Made by a program: the position numbers and the translations under genes. From Firmicutes bacterium UBA5500 (GTDB taxonomy: Bacteria > Bacillota > UBA994 > UBA5500), in the NCBI GenBank assembly GCA_002427055.1, contig DIPA01000040.1, positions 7,600 through 14,343 on the forward strand: DNA of 6,744 bases, read 5' to 3'. Numbering within the stretch: position 1 is the stretch's first letter; each line of letters opens with the position of its first letter. Positions 5,746 through 6,744 of the stretch are shown piece by piece. The notes beneath the pieces were generated by a model. That model made no database searches. It had not been told where the DNA came from and saw only the letters and a program-made list of their open reading frames with translations.

Positions 5746-6600
5746 CTAACGGTCATATGTGTAAAAACCTCGCCCAACCTTGCGACCCAAATAACCTGCC
5801 GCAACCATCTGCCGTAGTAATGGGCAAGGTCGGTACTTGTCGTCACCCAAATCTCTATGTAGCACTTCCATAATAGATAAGCAGACATCAAGACCAACTA
5901 GGTCAGCTAAAGCCAACGGTCCCATAGGGTGATTAGCTCCCAATCTCATGGTGGTATCAATTGCTTCAGCAGTTGCTACGCCTTCCATTAAGCAAAAGAC
6001 TGCTTCATTAATCATCGGAATCAGCATTCTGTTCACAGCGAAACCTGGCGCATCGTTGATTTCTACCGGAGTCTTGCCTAGTATCTCTGCTAGTTGCTTG
6101 GTATGCTTGACAACCTCATTGCTAGTAGCCAAACCTTTAACTACCTCCACCAATTGCATCAGCGGCACGGGGTTAAAAAAGTGCATACCGATAACTGAAG
6201 CAGGACGCTTAGTATAGGAAGCAAGTTTGGTTATGGAAATAGAAGAAGTATTGCTTGCCAATATGGCATGTGTAGGTGCTACTTGATCAAGCTCGATAAA
6301 AATTCCCTTTTTTACTTCCAAGTTTTCTGTAGCTGCTTCAATAATGAAGTCGGCAGTAGCCGCGACGTCTAGATCGATAGTAGGGGTGATATTGGCCAAT
6401 ATGCGCTCTTTTGCTTCCGCACTCAGCCGTCCCCGTTCCACGTTACGCTCTAGCTGCCGCTTCAATCCCTCTAGAGCTCTGCTAAGGTATTGTTCATTTA
6501 TGTCAGCAAGTATAACTTTGAAGTCGGCCTGTGCAGCCACTTGTGCAATGCCGCTTCCCATCTGTCCCGCACCAACAATCATAATGGTCTTGACCTGCAT
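5746..6600 (-). CDS. hbd: 3-hydroxybutyryl-CoA dehydrogenase (3-hydroxyacyl-CoA dehydrogenase family)
   Basis: This 284-residue cytoplasmic enzyme interconverts acetoacetyl-CoA and (S)-3-hydroxybutyryl-CoA with NAD(P)H. The N-terminal Rossmann domain has GAGQMGSG (10-17) and Asp33 at the end of beta strand 2, a residue usually linked to NAD(H) preference. Next come EAATENLEVKK, SNTSSISI with Ser119, the catalytic HFFNPVPLMQLVEVV with His140 and Glu152, and NDAPGFAVNR with Asn190. These match Ser117, His138 and Asn188 of the clostridial enzyme with an offset of two. The C-terminal dimerisation domain ends with GYLGRKVGRGFYTYD, as in the family, and the length is normal for stand-alone bacterial Hbd. 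The start is supported by AAGGAGGGG (6605-6613). The crotonase catalysing the next step follows 24 bp downstream. Assignment is strong; physiological direction and pathway are not shown by the window. Confidence 0.94.
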   Translation of the reverse strand: MQVKTIMIVGAGQMGSGIAQVAAQADFKVILADINEQYLSRALEGLKRQLERNVERGRLSAEAKERILANITPTIDLDVAATADFIIEAATENLEVKKGIFIELDQVAPTHAILASNTSSISITKLASYTKRPASVIGMHFFNPVPLMQLVEVVKGLATSNEVVKHTKQLAEILGKTPVEINDAPGFAVNRMLIPMINEAVFCLMEGVATAEAIDTTMRLGANHPMGPLALADLVGLDVCLSIMEVLHRDLGDDKYRPCPLLRQMVAAGYLGRKVGRGFYTYDR

Positions 6601-6623
6601 AAAACCCCTCCTTGATCAAACTT

Positions 6624-6651
6624 AGTATCTGTTATAACTTTCTGCTTTCAA
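6624..6651 (-). promoter_or_regulatory. Possible promoter of the hbd-crt pair
   Basis: On the minus strand TTGAAA (6651-6646, five of six bases of the -35 consensus) is followed after 16 bp by GATACT (6629-6624, four of six). Transcription would start near 6617, leaving a short leader that holds the AAGGAGGGG site. The -10 match is weak, and the box overlaps a block shared with the opine dehydrogenase promoter (see findings). Confidence 0.35.
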
Positions 6652-6730
6652 TACAATAGTTCCTGCTTTTTGACGATAAGGCGACTATCAGTTACAGAAT
6701 TTTTCATTATCCCTCGTCAAGCGAAATATA

Positions 6731-6739
6731 TGCTATACT
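6731..6739 (+). promoter_or_regulatory. Possible extended -10 element of a rightward promoter leaving the window
   Basis: TGCTATACT reads as an extended -10 (TGN plus TATACT, five of six) on the plus strand. No good -35 box lies 16-18 bp upstream and the transcribed gene would be outside the window, so this is tentative. Confidence 0.25.
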
Positions 6740-6744
6740 TGCCT

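Noticed and set aside
5036..5749. Open frame of 237 codons on the plus strand, opposite crotonase and the end of hbd
   Set aside because: It is antisense to genes with complete catalytic motifs, its product is Ser/Ala/Arg-rich with no recognisable domain, and it has no suitable ribosome binding site. It is a codon-bias shadow.
1..6744. tRNA or rRNA genes, CRISPR arrays, insertion sequences, attachment sites
   Set aside because: No cloverleaf-like segments, no spaced identical repeats, no transposase or integrase coding and no terminal inverted repeats were seen by eye.

Overview
The window holds eight protein-coding genes and no RNA genes, mobile elements or CRISPR. Strong AGGAGG-type ribosome binding sites, sigma-A-like promoters, a TTG start, a YtrA-type GntR regulator and a butyrate-type 3-hydroxyacyl-CoA dehydrogenase/crotonase pair point to a low-to-mid-GC anaerobe of the Bacillota (Clostridia or Negativicutes). 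That placement is inferred from gene style only.

Layout, left to right. (1) 1-665, minus strand: the N-terminal 221 codons of an opine (octopine/nopaline-type) dehydrogenase, cut by the left edge, with its own good promoter. (2) 666-949: a divergent regulatory region with back-to-back promoters, a perfect 16-bp palindrome, an 11-bp-spaced direct repeat and a cluster of TTTGC/GCAAA half-sites. (3) 950-2756, plus strand: a tight three-gene operon of GntR/YtrA-family repressor, ABC ATPase and six-helix ABC-2-type permease, joined by 1-bp and 7-bp overlaps. (4) 2777-2821: a strong, probably bidirectional terminator. (5) 2833-4841, minus strand: an M20 metallo-amidohydrolase followed 5 bp later by a TrmH/SpoU-family RNA 2'-O-methyltransferase. 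(6) 4893-4922: an intrinsic terminator. (7) 4945-6600, minus strand: 3-hydroxybutyryl-CoA dehydrogenase followed by crotonase. (8) 6601-6744: intergenic DNA with the promoter of that pair and possibly a divergent promoter leaving the window.

How the genes work together. The GntR-ABC-permease set looks like a self-regulated efflux or envelope-stress module of the YtrA/YtrB kind, with unknown substrate. The dehydrogenase and crotonase catalyse consecutive steps (acetoacetyl-CoA to (S)-3-hydroxybutyryl-CoA to crotonyl-CoA, or the reverse). Thiolase and acyl-CoA dehydrogenase/ETF are not in the window. The M20/methyltransferase pair is linked by translation but has no obvious metabolic link. Most of the window is ordinary chromosomal content. 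The least explained DNA is the divergent regulatory region at 666-949, including a run of nine Gs inside the regulator's ribosome binding site.
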